Of a stretch of 64,000 bases of DNA, positions 28,701-36,716 are shown piece after piece. Below the pieces are notes generated by a model. The model did not search any database, had not been told where the DNA came from, and worked only from the letters and a program-made list of their open reading frames with translations. A program made the translations under genes and the position numbers. Location of the stretch: positions 496,001 to 560,000 of the forward strand of contig NZ_KB908291.1 of the NCBI RefSeq assembly GCF_000382425.1, read 5' to 3'. Source of the DNA: Empedobacter brevis NBRC 14943 = ATCC 43319. GTDB lineage: Bacteria; Bacteroidota; Bacteroidia; Flavobacteriales; Weeksellaceae. Every line of letters begins with the position of its first letter. The first letter of the stretch is position 1.

Positions 28701-29185
28701 CATTTATCAATGTTGATGAAAATCCTTATTTGCCTTCTACAAATATTCAGGAAGCCGATTTAATTGTTGAGTTGGTTGAAGAAATAATTCATTTATATAA
28801 CATCAATCAAAAACCTTTTGATGCGAAAAAAACCATTGGAATTATTGCTCCATTTCGAAATCAAATTGCATTGATTAAACAAAAATTAGAATTAGCCAAT
28901 ATTCCTAATCACGAACAAATTACAGTCGATACGGTAGAACGTTATCAAGGAAGTCAGCGGGATATTATTTTGTACAGTTTTGCGGTGACGTATCATTCGC
29001 AATTGAATGCCTTGGTCAATATGAATGACCAGGGAAATGTAGATAGAAAGCTTAATGTCGCTTTAACGCGTGCCAAAGAACAATTATTTTTAATTGGGAA
29101 TCAAACGATTTTGAAAGAGAATCAACTCATCAACATATTAATCGATTACCTGGAAAAGAAATCCCCTTATCAAACAATAATCTAA
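25739..29185 (+). CDS. Dna2-like nuclease-helicase (PD-(D/E)XK plus SF1B helicase)
   Basis: A 1148-residue protein. About residues 340-365 carry a RecB/Cas4-type nuclease signature: GIQGRLDLLDI (the metal-binding Asp) and IIELKSG (E-x-K). The second half is an SF1 helicase of the Upf1/Dna2 group: Walker A GPPGTGKT at about 709-716, Walker B IIIDEAS near 840, GDHKQLPAI, YQGRMHAEIADFP, and VERYQGSQRDIILYSF, with VALTRAKEQLFLIG near 1110. It should cut and unwind DNA flaps in repair or recombination. No cas gene or array is near. It has its own promoter and stands alone. Confidence 0.87.
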   Translation: MNREETGNQLLNEILQIQLANKPINSKYLDLKRLVENIAFELTKNEALQFSNFFSKLSFICNQYQVSTKIHSFRKTAQRILSEKYAPSDHEFFTHYKYVAKFISSIYEVMIPAEIIYYFPEKEFYTNKILTRNRIKKLRVQIIEIKRDCLICDHEENETDEYITVQIDEDGVNENFTSVEDFWIGAQLNLVNSTIDEEGIYHPRFIILEPDYLVDISAIAECFQDYGTSELHYVQKKFEEAPNSKHIRLGNFANAVVDHFSTENIENTDFNEIFKNDFKNYPLEYTACKDLTNPQDLKDYYQEAKGHFDRIQKVLTKDFPTYDISLDRALLEPSFLCEQYGIQGRLDLLDINPEGKNKIIELKSGGAPFPDDGKSVKPNHATQLFLYYQIIGVLYDLEFKDVTKNTEGFIFYSKVYQGNLRFDLPSLARVQRIFDLRNRIIINENRLANHSLTEIESILYSIKPANFIKRKVNPRFKEILEEQLDKFIYPIKNSSPLEKAYFYSFTNFIAKEQYMAKLGLGQSTSNNGLASLWLNTFEEKNNNFEIIYDLEIVDNKISEQQREIKLKRTNPANDFISIREGDICILYPRNNFKDSVLTNQVFKCTIKSISREFIVLRFRYQQPNTRFFDSFDQSGKWALERDFMDSSFVSMYRNLYGFIHSSKMKKELILTQSLPKNQMDYAYFNPNLSDEQNRILKKALSTKDYFLLNGPPGTGKTSIIIKELVKEMYEKQDCNILLLAYTNRAVDELCESINSAISDQIEQKFIRIGNELSTSPEFHQNLLNKIIEQSDADLEQKGQKFSRKTIQDIIRKQRIFVSTVASISSKNDILKLKKFDTIIIDEASQILEPQIVGILPKAERFIMIGDHKQLPAIVLQNPELAKTNNELLENIGLINRKNSIFERLYQFCEQNQLDYSFDQLTYQGRMHAEIADFPNNYFYDGKLNVAYDIPNLNKEIKQSLNRQRADLDFENCDESNHLQHFIANHRFAFINVDENPYLPSTNIQEADLIVELVEEIIHLYNINQKPFDAKKTIGIIAPFRNQIALIKQKLELANIPNHEQITVDTVERYQGSQRDIILYSFAVTYHSQLNALVNMNDQGNVDRKLNVALTRAKEQLFLIGNQTILKENQLINILIDYLEKKSPYQTII

Positions 29186-29218
29186 TCAAAATCACTTCTT
29201 AATTCATTTAAGATTCTG

Positions 29219-29240
29219 TAAATTTGTGCAACTATTTTTG
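29219..29240 (+). promoter_or_regulatory. two overlapping -7 boxes before hemL
   Basis: TAAATTTG (29219-29226) and TATTTTTG (29233-29240) both match TAnnTTTG exactly. The second is only 9 bases before the hemL ATG at 29250, so the first is more likely the true one. A clear -33 box was not found. Confidence 0.4.
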
Positions 29241-29249
29241 TAAAATATT

Positions 29250-30533
29250 ATGTTGTATCAAAGAAGTAGCGCATTATTTAAAGACGCACAAGAATATATT
29301 CCGGGAGGTGTAAATTCTCCTGTTCGAGCATTCAAATCTGTAGGCGGAACACCTATTTTCATTCAAAAAGCAGAAGGAGCTTATATTTATGATGAAGACG
29401 GACGTGCTTATGTAGATTACATTAACTCGTGGGGACCAATGATTATTGGTCATACAGATCCTAGAGTTTTAAATGCAACTGTTGAACAAATGAAAAACGG
29501 TTTTTCTTTTGGTACACCTACTGAATTAGAAACTGAAATTGCAAAATTAATCACTTCTGTTGTTCCGAATATTGACATGGTTCGTATGGTTAATTCCGGT
29601 ACAGAAGCGTGTATGTCTGCCATTCGTTTGGCCAGAGGTTATACAAATCGTGACAAAATTATAAAGTTTGAAGGTTGTTACCACGGGCATTCTGATTCAT
29701 TTTTGATTAAAGCCGGTTCGGGTGCAGCTACTTTTGGAAATCCAAATTCTCCGGGTGTTACACAAGGAACAGCAAAAGATACTTTGTTAGCAGAATACAA
29801 TAACTTGGAAGATGTAAAAACGTTATTCGAACAAAATAAAGATGAAATTGCAGCCATTATTGTAGAACCAATTGCCGGTAATATGGGATGTATTGTTCCG
29901 CAAGAAGGTTTCTTAGAAGGATTGAGACAAATTTGTAATGAAAATGGCGCTTTGTTAATTTTTGATGAAGTAATGACTGGTTTCCGCCAGGCTATGGGAG
30001 GTACACAAGAACGTCTAAATATCAATGCGGATATTGTAACTTTTGGAAAAGTAATTGGTGGTGGTTTTCCTGTAGGTGCATTTGCTGCACGTCGAGAAAT
30101 CATGAGTCACCTGGCTCCTCTTGGTCCTGTTTACCAAGCAGGAACATTATCAGGAAATCCTATTGCTATGCGTGCCGGATTTACAACATTGAATATTATC
30201 AATAACGATAGAGCACTATTCAATAGAATCGATCAAGTGACAGAGACTTTAGATATCGAAATCGCTAAAATATTTGAAGAAAAAGGAATTCCGGCTCATA
30301 TTAATCGTCTAGGTTCAATGATGTCTGTCTTTTTTACAGAACAAACTGAAATTAATAATTTTACGGCTGTTACAAAATGTAACCACGAAAGATTCAATAA
30401 ATTCTTTCATCATTTATTGACAAATGAGGTTTACATCGCTCCATCCGGATACGAAACCTGGTTTATTTCCGATGCTATAAAAGATGCCGAAATAAATAAA
30501 ACTTTAGATGCGGTAAAAAGCTTTGAGGCATAA
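29250..30533 (+). CDS. hemL: glutamate-1-semialdehyde 2,1-aminomutase
   Basis: A complete 427-residue HemL. The start region [19 protein letters not shown] is diagnostic. The PLP lysine is K267 in [17 protein letters not shown], and the aspartate region is [12 protein letters not shown]. It converts glutamate-1-semialdehyde to 5-aminolevulinate in the C5 heme pathway. It is a single gene closed by a strong terminator. No other heme genes are adjacent. Confidence 0.96.
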   Translation: MLYQRSSALFKDAQEYIPGGVNSPVRAFKSVGGTPIFIQKAEGAYIYDEDGRAYVDYINSWGPMIIGHTDPRVLNATVEQMKNGFSFGTPTELETEIAKLITSVVPNIDMVRMVNSGTEACMSAIRLARGYTNRDKIIKFEGCYHGHSDSFLIKAGSGAATFGNPNSPGVTQGTAKDTLLAEYNNLEDVKTLFEQNKDEIAAIIVEPIAGNMGCIVPQEGFLEGLRQICNENGALLIFDEVMTGFRQAMGGTQERLNINADIVTFGKVIGGGFPVGAFAARREIMSHLAPLGPVYQAGTLSGNPIAMRAGFTTLNIINNDRALFNRIDQVTETLDIEIAKIFEEKGIPAHINRLGSMMSVFFTEQTEINNFTAVTKCNHERFNKFFHHLLTNEVYIAPSGYETWFISDAIKDAEINKTLDAVKSFEA

Positions 30534-30537
30534 AAAC

Positions 30538-30574
30538 ATTAAAAATGCAGTAGATTCTCTACTGCATTTTTAAT
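30538..30574. terminator. bidirectional terminator between hemL and the 30574 gene
   Basis: 17-bp perfect arms (ATTAAAAATGCAGTAGA with its complement) and a three-base loop TTC. It reaches the stop codon of the convergent gene. Confidence 0.88.
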
Positions 30575-30984
30575 TAAAATAAATCATCATCGATCATTTT
30601 AGCTCCTTTTAAGGTCGCCATATGACGAAGTGCTTTGATGTATTTTTCTATTAATTCCGGATTATCTATTTTGAAAAATATACAGGTATTCAGTCCGTTA
30701 TACATTGTATTTGAAATAATAACAATTTGGTTTTTTGTATCCGTTTTGGATACATCTTTTATTCCACTCCAATTAATTTTCGTATATGCTCCATTGTCGG
30801 AATAAGCATGAAGTATATCACCGTTAATTTCTAATCTCCTTGCTCCTTCCTGAACAGTGATAGAACTAACATCATAAACTTCCGCTTTTTTTGTATTCAA
30901 CCATTCGAGTGTTTGTTCCTCTGTTTGAGCATTTACCCATACAAAATTGAAGAACAGAAGAATTAATATCAATAAATTTTTCAT
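30574..30984 (-). CDS. unknown secreted protein
   Basis: A 136-residue protein starting MKNLLILILLFFNFVWVNAQ, a Sec signal peptide with likely cleavage after NAQ. The frame is open further (to 31050), but that extension lacks a signal peptide and runs back into the upstream gene; the ATG at 30984 makes a 4-base ATGA overlap with that gene's stop. The mature part has no recognised domain. With the 30981 gene it forms a coupled pair of small secreted proteins. Confidence 0.72.
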   Translation of the reverse strand: MKNLLILILLFFNFVWVNAQTEEQTLEWLNTKKAEVYDVSSITVQEGARRLEINGDILHAYSDNGAYTKINWSGIKDVSKTDTKNQIVIISNTMYNGLNTCIFFKIDNPELIEKYIKALRHMATLKGAKMIDDDLF

Positions 30985-31418
30985 TTGATATAATTTATAC
31001 TTTTTAAATATGCTGCATCTGTTTCTTTCGGAATATCCATCCAAACCCAATCAGCTTCATAGTCCGGATCCCAAATTCTTATTTTAACACCGATCAAATT
31101 GTCAAGTTTATATTGCAAAACAAAATCCTTTCCAATATAGATTTTATCATCTGTAATTTTATAACCATCATAGATATAGACCTCTTCGTTCGAATTTGGA
31201 AGATAAAAAAAAGCGGTTTTATTCTGAGGGTTTAAAACCAGGGTTTTATTTCTCAAATCATCAGGCAAACTGTACATTTTACCATTTTGATCTTCTAACC
31301 GAATAAGCCGCCAATTATTTTCAGTCAAAATTTTAATCTTCTCTTCTAAGCTTAACTCCTGTGCTTTCGCACTTCCAACTCCTAAAACGAATACAAATAG
31401 TATAATTATTTTTTTCAT
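30981..31418 (-). CDS. unknown secreted protein
   Basis: A 145-residue protein with signal peptide KKIIILFVFVLGVGSAKAQ, cleaved after KAQ. The middle, NNWRLIRLEDQNGKMYSLPDDL and later TAFFYLPNSNEEVYIYDGYKI, recalls small lipocalin-like or META-like periplasmic proteins, but this is only a resemblance. It overlaps the next gene by 4 bases. A -7 box TACATTTG (minus strand, 31486-31493) is 68 bases upstream. Confidence 0.72.
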   Translation of the reverse strand: MKKIIILFVFVLGVGSAKAQELSLEEKIKILTENNWRLIRLEDQNGKMYSLPDDLRNKTLVLNPQNKTAFFYLPNSNEEVYIYDGYKITDDKIYIGKDFVLQYKLDNLIGVKIRIWDPDYEADWVWMDIPKETDAAYLKSINYIK

Positions 31419-31735
31419 AACAAAATATTTATAACCAGTTTATTTGAAGTAAATTTCTTTCAATTTCAAATGAAATAAAATACCTCAAATGTAGTATTTT
31501 CATCTTTTCTCATTGGTTTTATCAACTTATTCTATTGATTGTACCATGAAGATAGAATAGAAATTTGTTCTAAACATTTAAAAAAAATTACAGAAAAAAT
31601 ATTTAGATTGAATATGCTCAATATTTCTTACAAAGAGGAGAGTTCAGATAGAAGTATCTTGAATTTAGAAAGAAGTTAAAGAGAGAAGCAGAATATGATT
31701 ATTGATAAAAAACTGTCAATTTAGACAGTTTTTTA
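31419..31735. other. 317-base intergenic region
   Basis: The gap holds a -7 box for the gene pair at 31418 (TACATTTG on the minus strand at 31486-31493) and, at its right end, the terminator of the DUF4286 gene. Between them the sequence is AT-rich with no open frame worth calling and no repeat. Confidence 0.5.
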
Positions 31736-31737
31736 TC
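31704..31737 (-). terminator. terminator of the DUF4286 gene
   Basis: 14-bp perfect arms GATAAAAAACTGTC/GACAGTTTTTTATC (31704-31717 and 31724-31737) with a six-base loop. It overlaps the stop codon region of the gene. Confidence 0.85.
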
Positions 31738-32050
31738 AACTAAAATCACCTATATGATCCATTTCACTTGTAAAAGCCAATACTTGAGTACCGTATTTTT
31801 GTAAACTTTTCTGCTGGATTTCTGCTAAAAAATTATTTTTAAACTGATCTAATGTCAATTCATTATTGGAAAAGAATTGTAACGAATATGAAACAGCTCC
31901 CGGTTCTATATGAGAAGTGATCTTTCCTAATCGTGCGCCAATAAAACAATTAGATTTCAGATAATCATTGATATGTTCTTCTTTCAACCATTCAAACCAT
32001 TCATCATGTATTTTTTCTTCCACAACAAAAGTTGTATTATATAGTATCAT
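31736..32050 (-). CDS. DUF4286 family protein
   Basis: A 104-residue protein matching DUF4286, a dimeric alpha-beta barrel-like family: MILYNTTFVVEEKIHDEWFEWL and later ARLGKITSHIEPGAVSYSLQFF in pieces. The fold suggests a ferredoxin-like antibiotic-monooxygenase shape without known activity. It is divergent to the M20 peptidase gene; its -7 box TATATTTG is at 32065-32072 on the minus strand. Confidence 0.82.
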   Translation of the reverse strand: MILYNTTFVVEEKIHDEWFEWLKEEHINDYLKSNCFIGARLGKITSHIEPGAVSYSLQFFSNNELTLDQFKNNFLAEIQQKSLQKYGTQVLAFTSEMDHIGDFS

Positions 32051-32160
32051 CTTCTATTTTTTTGCAAATATACAAAGGTTTTAGCATTATATTTTTTATG
32101 AAAAGAAGTTCACTCTAGAATTTTATTGTTAAATTTACCTATTATTCATAACAAACAAAA

Positions 32161-33543
32161 ATGAACAATACACAACAATTTATACAAGAAAACAAACAAC
32201 GTTTCCTTGATGAATTAATCGAATTGCTTAAAATTCCTTCAGTTAGTGCTGATCCAGCCTACACACAAGATGTAAATGATGCAGCTGAAATGGTTGCAAA
32301 GTACTTAAGAGAAGCAGGTGCAGACAATGTAGAAGTATGCGAGACAGAAGGTTTTCCTGTTGTCTACGGAGAAAAAATTATTGATGCGTCTAAACCAACA
32401 GTTTTAGTATATGGACATTATGATGTTCAACCAGCTGATCCTTTAGAATTATGGGAATCTGGTCCGTATGAACCAGTTATCAAAAAAACAGAAATTCATC
32501 CGGATGGAGCAATCTTCGCTCGTGGTTCTGCTGATGATAAGGGACAGATGTTTATGCATGTTAAAGCTTTTGAAGCTTTAAATAAAACCAACGAACTACC
32601 GTGTAACGTTAAATTTATGATTGAAGGAGAAGAAGAAGTTGGCTCACCTTCGTTGGTAAATTTCGTTAAAAATAATAAAGAGAAATTAAAAAATGATGTT
32701 ATTTTAATTTCTGATACTTCTATGATTTCTAATGAACAACCATCTATTTCTGTTGGTTTACGTGGATTATCGTATGTAGAAGTTGAAGTAAAAGGTGCGA
32801 ACCGCGATATGCACTCTGGTGTTTATGGTGGAGCTGTTCCAAATCCGATCAATGTTTTAGCGACAATGATTGGTAAATTAATCGATGAAAAAGGACATAT
32901 TACAATTCCTGGTTTTTACGATACAATTACAGAATTGACAGAAGATGAAAGAGCTGATTTAGCAAGAATTCCATTTGATGTTGAGGAATATAAAAAATCA
33001 ATTGGTATTGCTGATATTCAAGGAGAAGAAGGTTTTTCTACAATTGAGAGAGCATCTATTCGTCCTACTTTAGATGTGAACGGAATTTGGGGAGGATACA
33101 TCGGTGAAGGAGCTAAAACGGTTATTCCTTCTCATGCGTATGCGAAAATCTCAATGCGTTTGGTTCCGGGACAAGATCCAGAAGTGGTGACACAACAGTT
33201 CGCTGATTATTTCCCAACTTTAGCACCATCATCAGTTGACGTTAAAGTAAAACCGCATCACGGAGGTAAACCTTATATTTTACCAACCAATCATCCAGGT
33301 TTTATCGCAGCTAAAAAAGCATTAGCAGAAACTTTTGAGAAAGAAGCTTTAGCTGAAAGAGCTGGTGGATCTATTCCAATCGTTGCTTTATTCGAAGAAG
33401 AATTAGGAACAAAATCTGTTTTAATGGGATTCGGATTAAACTCTGACGTTATACACTCTCCTAACGAACATTATGGTTTATTCAATTTCTACAAAGGAAT
33501 CGAAACTATTCCATATTTCTACCACTATTTTAACGAACAATAA
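32161..33543 (+). CDS. M20-family dipeptidase
   Basis: A complete 460-residue metallopeptidase of the M20/CNDP (carnosinase-like) group. Metal ligands and catalytic residues are visible in VYGHYDVQPADP, RGSADDKGQM, IEGEEEVGSPS (the catalytic Glu and a ligand), LISDTSMI and VIHSPNEHY. The dimerisation domain lies between about residues 205 and 320. It likely cleaves dipeptides in the cytoplasm; no signal peptide is present. It is a single gene closed by a perfect terminator. Confidence 0.92.
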   Translation: MNNTQQFIQENKQRFLDELIELLKIPSVSADPAYTQDVNDAAEMVAKYLREAGADNVEVCETEGFPVVYGEKIIDASKPTVLVYGHYDVQPADPLELWESGPYEPVIKKTEIHPDGAIFARGSADDKGQMFMHVKAFEALNKTNELPCNVKFMIEGEEEVGSPSLVNFVKNNKEKLKNDVILISDTSMISNEQPSISVGLRGLSYVEVEVKGANRDMHSGVYGGAVPNPINVLATMIGKLIDEKGHITIPGFYDTITELTEDERADLARIPFDVEEYKKSIGIADIQGEEGFSTIERASIRPTLDVNGIWGGYIGEGAKTVIPSHAYAKISMRLVPGQDPEVVTQQFADYFPTLAPSSVDVKVKPHHGGKPYILPTNHPGFIAAKKALAETFEKEALAERAGGSIPIVALFEEELGTKSVLMGFGLNSDVIHSPNEHYGLFNFYKGIETIPYFYHYFNEQ

Positions 33544-33563
33544 TTTTCGACAAAATAACTTCT

Positions 33564-33597
33564 GAAAAGCGAATCAAATTGATTCGCTTTTCTTTTT
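33564..33597 (+). terminator. terminator of the M20 peptidase gene
   Basis: 14-bp perfect arms GAAAAGCGAATCAA/TTGATTCGCTTTTC (33564-33577 and 33579-33592) followed by a T-run. Confidence 0.85.
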
Positions 33598-33623
33598 GGT
33601 TTATAGTAGAATGATTAATTTTG
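33595..33623 (+). promoter_or_regulatory. promoter of the flavin monooxygenase gene
   Basis: TTTG (33595-33598), 17 bases, TAATTTTG (33616-33623), 16 bases before the ATG. The -33 box overlaps the tail of the terminator just upstream. Confidence 0.6.
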
Positions 33624-33639
33624 AACTTTATTTTTATCT

Positions 33640-34791
33640 ATGAGTAAAAAATTCTTAATCGCCGGTGCAGGAATTGCAGGTTTAACTTTAGCCAAAGTTT
33701 TGCAAGATTTAAATTATGATTATGAAGTTTTCGAAGCTTCGCCTGAAGTTCGTGGAATTGGTGCCGGTTTTGGTTTAGCGTCAAATGCAATGAAAGCGTT
33801 CGAAATTCTTGGTTTAGCGGAAGAAGTTGCGCCTTTGGGACACATGCTGGAGGATTTCGAAATTCAGGATTGGAAAGAAAAAACGATTCTGAAAGCGGAT
33901 ACAGAACGATTAAGAAAAAATTATAACAACGAGAATTTTGCAATTCATCGTGCCGATTTGCATCATTTTTTGGTTTCGAAAATTGATTCAACCAAAATTA
34001 AAACATCAAAGAAAGTCAAATTATTTGAGCAAAGTTTTGAAAAAGTTGTACTTCATTTCGAAGATGGCACAACTACCGAAGGAGACTTTCTAATTGCGGC
34101 TGACGGAATAAATTCAACAATCCGACAACAATTACTGAGAAAATCAATTCCTCGTTACGCGGGTTATATTTGTTGGCGTGCTATTGTAGAGGATAAATCG
34201 TACAATTCAAAAAAGAGCATCGAAACATGGGGTCCAAATGGGCGTTTTGGTTTGACACCTCTTATCAATCATCAAATTTATTGGTATGCTTGTGTCAATA
34301 CAAAACTAAATTCTGAAGTTTACAACTATACTTTAAGTGATATTAAAAATCAGTTCAAAGATTATTCGGGACAAATTCGAAATACCTTACAAAAAACAAC
34401 CCCCGATAGTATTATTACTACACCTATTATGGACATTAAACCAATTAATAACTATGCATTTAACCGTGTTTTGTTAATTGGAGATGCCGCTCATGCAACA
34501 ACACCAAACATGGGACAAGGAGCTTGTATGGCAGTGGAAGATGTTTGTGTATTGTATGATGAATTAATCAAAAAAGAGACAGATATTTTATTGGCTTTTG
34601 AACATTATAATTTACGTCGATTGAAACGAACTCATTATATCATCGATACATCTCGTTTAGCCGGGAAAGTGGCACAGGTTGAAAATAGATTTTTGATGGG
34701 TCTTCGAAATTTTGCTTTCAGAAACTTACCTCAATCCTTCTCTCAAAGCCCATTGGACGATTTATTGGAGGAAGATTTTATGAAGGTTTAG
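33640..34791 (+). CDS. FAD-dependent aromatic monooxygenase
   Basis: A 383-residue class A flavoprotein monooxygenase. The dinucleotide fold is KKFLIAGAGIAGLTLAKVL with the acidic end FEA. The DG motif region is FLIAADGINSTIRQQ and the second FAD motif is LLIGDAAHATTPNMGQGAC. Relatives include salicylate- and urate-hydroxylase-like enzymes. The substrate is unknown. The stop codon overlaps that of the convergent gene at 34788 by 4 bases, with no terminator between them. Confidence 0.88.
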   Translation: MSKKFLIAGAGIAGLTLAKVLQDLNYDYEVFEASPEVRGIGAGFGLASNAMKAFEILGLAEEVAPLGHMLEDFEIQDWKEKTILKADTERLRKNYNNENFAIHRADLHHFLVSKIDSTKIKTSKKVKLFEQSFEKVVLHFEDGTTTEGDFLIAADGINSTIRQQLLRKSIPRYAGYICWRAIVEDKSYNSKKSIETWGPNGRFGLTPLINHQIYWYACVNTKLNSEVYNYTLSDIKNQFKDYSGQIRNTLQKTTPDSIITTPIMDIKPINNYAFNRVLLIGDAAHATTPNMGQGACMAVEDVCVLYDELIKKETDILLAFEHYNLRRLKRTHYIIDTSRLAGKVAQVENRFLMGLRNFAFRNLPQSFSQSPLDDLLEEDFMKV

Positions 34792-35273
34792 AAATTTCTC
34801 AATACAAATTTTGTAGAACTTCTTAACGTATATTTCTTGTTGGTATAAGAAGTTAACAAATCTCCAAAACTCATATCAAGAGTTTCTCTTTGATTAGTTG
34901 AAAATAATTTCACAATCTTAATCAAATATTTATTTAGGTTAATCAAATCAAAAGTAAATTCTTTGACCAACCACAACAGAAAATATAATGGAAGAAAAAC
35001 TATATTTAAGACAACTTGAAAGCTGTTAAATAATTCTAAATCATTTAGAAAATGTTCTGAAAAATTAAATTTAGAAAAATCCAAATTATATTTTTCAACA
35101 AACTCTTCCATTATAAAATAAGTATCATCACCGCAAAATCCTAAATCTTGTTCAATCAGGATATCAGAATTATCAACCTTTTCATAAGATGATTTTTCTA
35201 TAAATTGCTTGATTTCTGTATGGGATTTTCTTAAACTTGCAAAATCTACATACAAAACCTGTTTTTCTTCCAC
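34788..35273 (-). CDS. unknown protein with one membrane helix
   Basis: A 161-residue protein, not recognised. A hydrophobic stretch near residues 85-105 (FQVVLNIVFLPLYFLLWLV) could be a membrane helix. The N-terminal half is acidic (IEQDLGFCGDDTYFIMEEFVEKY). It lies 5 bases after the 35279 gene on the same strand. The two are probably one operon, of unknown role. Confidence 0.6.
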   Translation of the reverse strand: MEEKQVLYVDFASLRKSHTEIKQFIEKSSYEKVDNSDILIEQDLGFCGDDTYFIMEEFVEKYNLDFSKFNFSEHFLNDLELFNSFQVVLNIVFLPLYFLLWLVKEFTFDLINLNKYLIKIVKLFSTNQRETLDMSFGDLLTSYTNKKYTLRSSTKFVLRNF

Positions 35274-35278
35274 AGTTT

Positions 35279-35581
35279 CTACTTCAACAGCACATTATCT
35301 TCTAATTCTTGCTTTGAAATTTGAAAATGTTTGTCAAATTCTTGTTCAAAAGATTCCAAATCCATTGTAATTTCCCAATCTCCAAACTCGTTTTCAAATA
35401 GATCAGTTAAATATTCTTTCAAATCTTCTAATTTTTGTTGAATAAATTCGTTTTGCTGAATATCTTCTGCATCTTTCTTATCTAATACAATTTGTTGATT
35501 AATTTTTTTTAGGATTAAAACATTAATAAACGCTTCATGGGTATTCATAAAATCCTCTATTGTTCCTGTAAATTGTGTCAT
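35279..35581 (-). CDS. unknown small acidic protein
   Basis: A 100-residue protein rich in Glu, Asp and Phe (LKEYLTDLFENEFGDWEI and LESFEQEFDKHFQISKQELE). It has no signal peptide and no recognised family. Helical composition suggests a small soluble partner protein. It precedes the 34788 gene by 5 bases, so the pair is likely coupled, and a partner role for the membrane-associated protein is possible. Confidence 0.6.
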   Translation of the reverse strand: MTQFTGTIEDFMNTHEAFINVLILKKINQQIVLDKKDAEDIQQNEFIQQKLEDLKEYLTDLFENEFGDWEITMDLESFEQEFDKHFQISKQELEDNVLLK

Positions 35582-35701
35582 TCTTATCTATTTTTTCCTC
35601 TCAATTTTAGAGAATAAATATAGAACTATTTTGAATAGAAACAATTAAATTTAAGAATTCTATCAATGAGTTTTAACATAAGAATTAACGTCATCTATTT
35701 A

Positions 35702-35730
35702 TTGAAATCGGTTGAATTAAAATAAATTTG
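35702..35730 (+). promoter_or_regulatory. promoter of the aldo-keto reductase gene
   Basis: TTG (35702-35704), 18 bases, then TAAATTTG (35723-35730), an exact -7 match 25 bases before the ATG. Confidence 0.6.
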
Positions 35731-35755
35731 AGGTACATCTAATTAAAATAGAAAA

Positions 35756-36595
35756 ATGGAAAATTTTAAAATATCAAATGGAATTGAGATTCCTGCTATT
35801 GGATTTGGAACATGGTTATTAGAAGGCGAAAAAGTAACAGAACCTTTAAAAATAGCTTTAGCAAAAGGGTATACACATATTGATACAGCAGCAGTTTACA
35901 AAAATGAAAAAGAGATTGGCGCAGTTTTAAAATCAGAAAATGTAGACCGTAGTCAATTGTTTATTACTTCTAAATGCTGGAATTCAGAACGTGGTTACGA
36001 AAAAGCATTGGCTGCTTTTGAACAAACTTTAGCCGATTTGCAAACAGATTATTTGGATTTGTACCTAATTCACTGGCCTGCTAATGAAACACAATTTCCT
36101 GATACTTGGAAAGAGTTGAACGCAGCTACTTGGCGTGCTTTTGAGGAAATTTACAAATCAGGAAAAGCAAAAGCAATTGGTGTAAGTAATTTTAATATCA
36201 ATCATTTGGAAGCATTAGCTGAGACTGCTGAAATAAAACCCATGGTCAACCAAATAGAATTTCATCCGGGGCATTCTCAACCTGAACTGGTCAATTTCTG
36301 TAAGCAACACGATATCTTGGTACAAGCATGGAGTCCACTTGGATCGGGAAGAATTTTAGAAAATGAGCTAATTGTGTCATTAGCGCATAAATACAAAGTT
36401 TCGGTTGGACAAATCTGTATTAACTATTGTTTAGCGAAAGAGGTAGTACCACTTCCCCGCTCTTCTTCAGAAAAAAACATTGAAGCTAATTTAACTTCAA
36501 CTGATTTTAAGTTAAACGCAGAAGATATAAAAGCAATTGATGAAATGCCTGCTGATGGTTTTTCCGGATTGAACCCTTCAACTGTTGAATTTTAA
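35756..36595 (+). CDS. aldo/keto reductase
   Basis: A 279-residue AKR of the short bacterial 2,5-diketo-gluconate-reductase-like group. The catalytic aspartate and tyrosine are D43 and Y48 in HIDTAAVYKNEKEIG; the lysine is in FITSKCWN and the histidine in YLIHWPAN. IGVSNFNINHLEAL and the C-terminal PLPRSSSEKNIEANL (NADPH binding) complete the set. It reduces aldehydes or ketones with NADPH. Substrate unknown. It has its own promoter and terminator. Confidence 0.9.
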   Translation: MENFKISNGIEIPAIGFGTWLLEGEKVTEPLKIALAKGYTHIDTAAVYKNEKEIGAVLKSENVDRSQLFITSKCWNSERGYEKALAAFEQTLADLQTDYLDLYLIHWPANETQFPDTWKELNAATWRAFEEIYKSGKAKAIGVSNFNINHLEALAETAEIKPMVNQIEFHPGHSQPELVNFCKQHDILVQAWSPLGSGRILENELIVSLAHKYKVSVGQICINYCLAKEVVPLPRSSSEKNIEANLTSTDFKLNAEDIKAIDEMPADGFSGLNPSTVEF

Positions 36596-36627
36596 TGAGT
36601 TATCTCAATTTTAAAAACTTAATGTAC

Positions 36628-36654
36628 AAAACCTCTGCTATACAGAGGTTTTTT
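36628..36654 (+). terminator. terminator of the aldo-keto reductase gene
   Basis: 10-bp arms AAAACCTCTG/CAGAGGTTTT (36628-36637 and 36643-36652) with a T-run to 36654. Confidence 0.82.
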
Positions 36655-36716
36655 CGTATCAAATCATAAAAAAATCAATACTTTTACTTTTTAAAATTCA
36701 AGAAAAATTATTCTAT

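Noticed and set aside
25739-29185. Reading the Cas4-like nuclease domain as part of a CRISPR or defence system
   Set aside because: No repeats, cas genes, restriction genes or other defence genes are in the window.
30574-31050. Longer version of the secreted-protein frame starting at 31050
   Set aside because: The added N-terminus hides a clear signal peptide that starts at the ATG at 30984.
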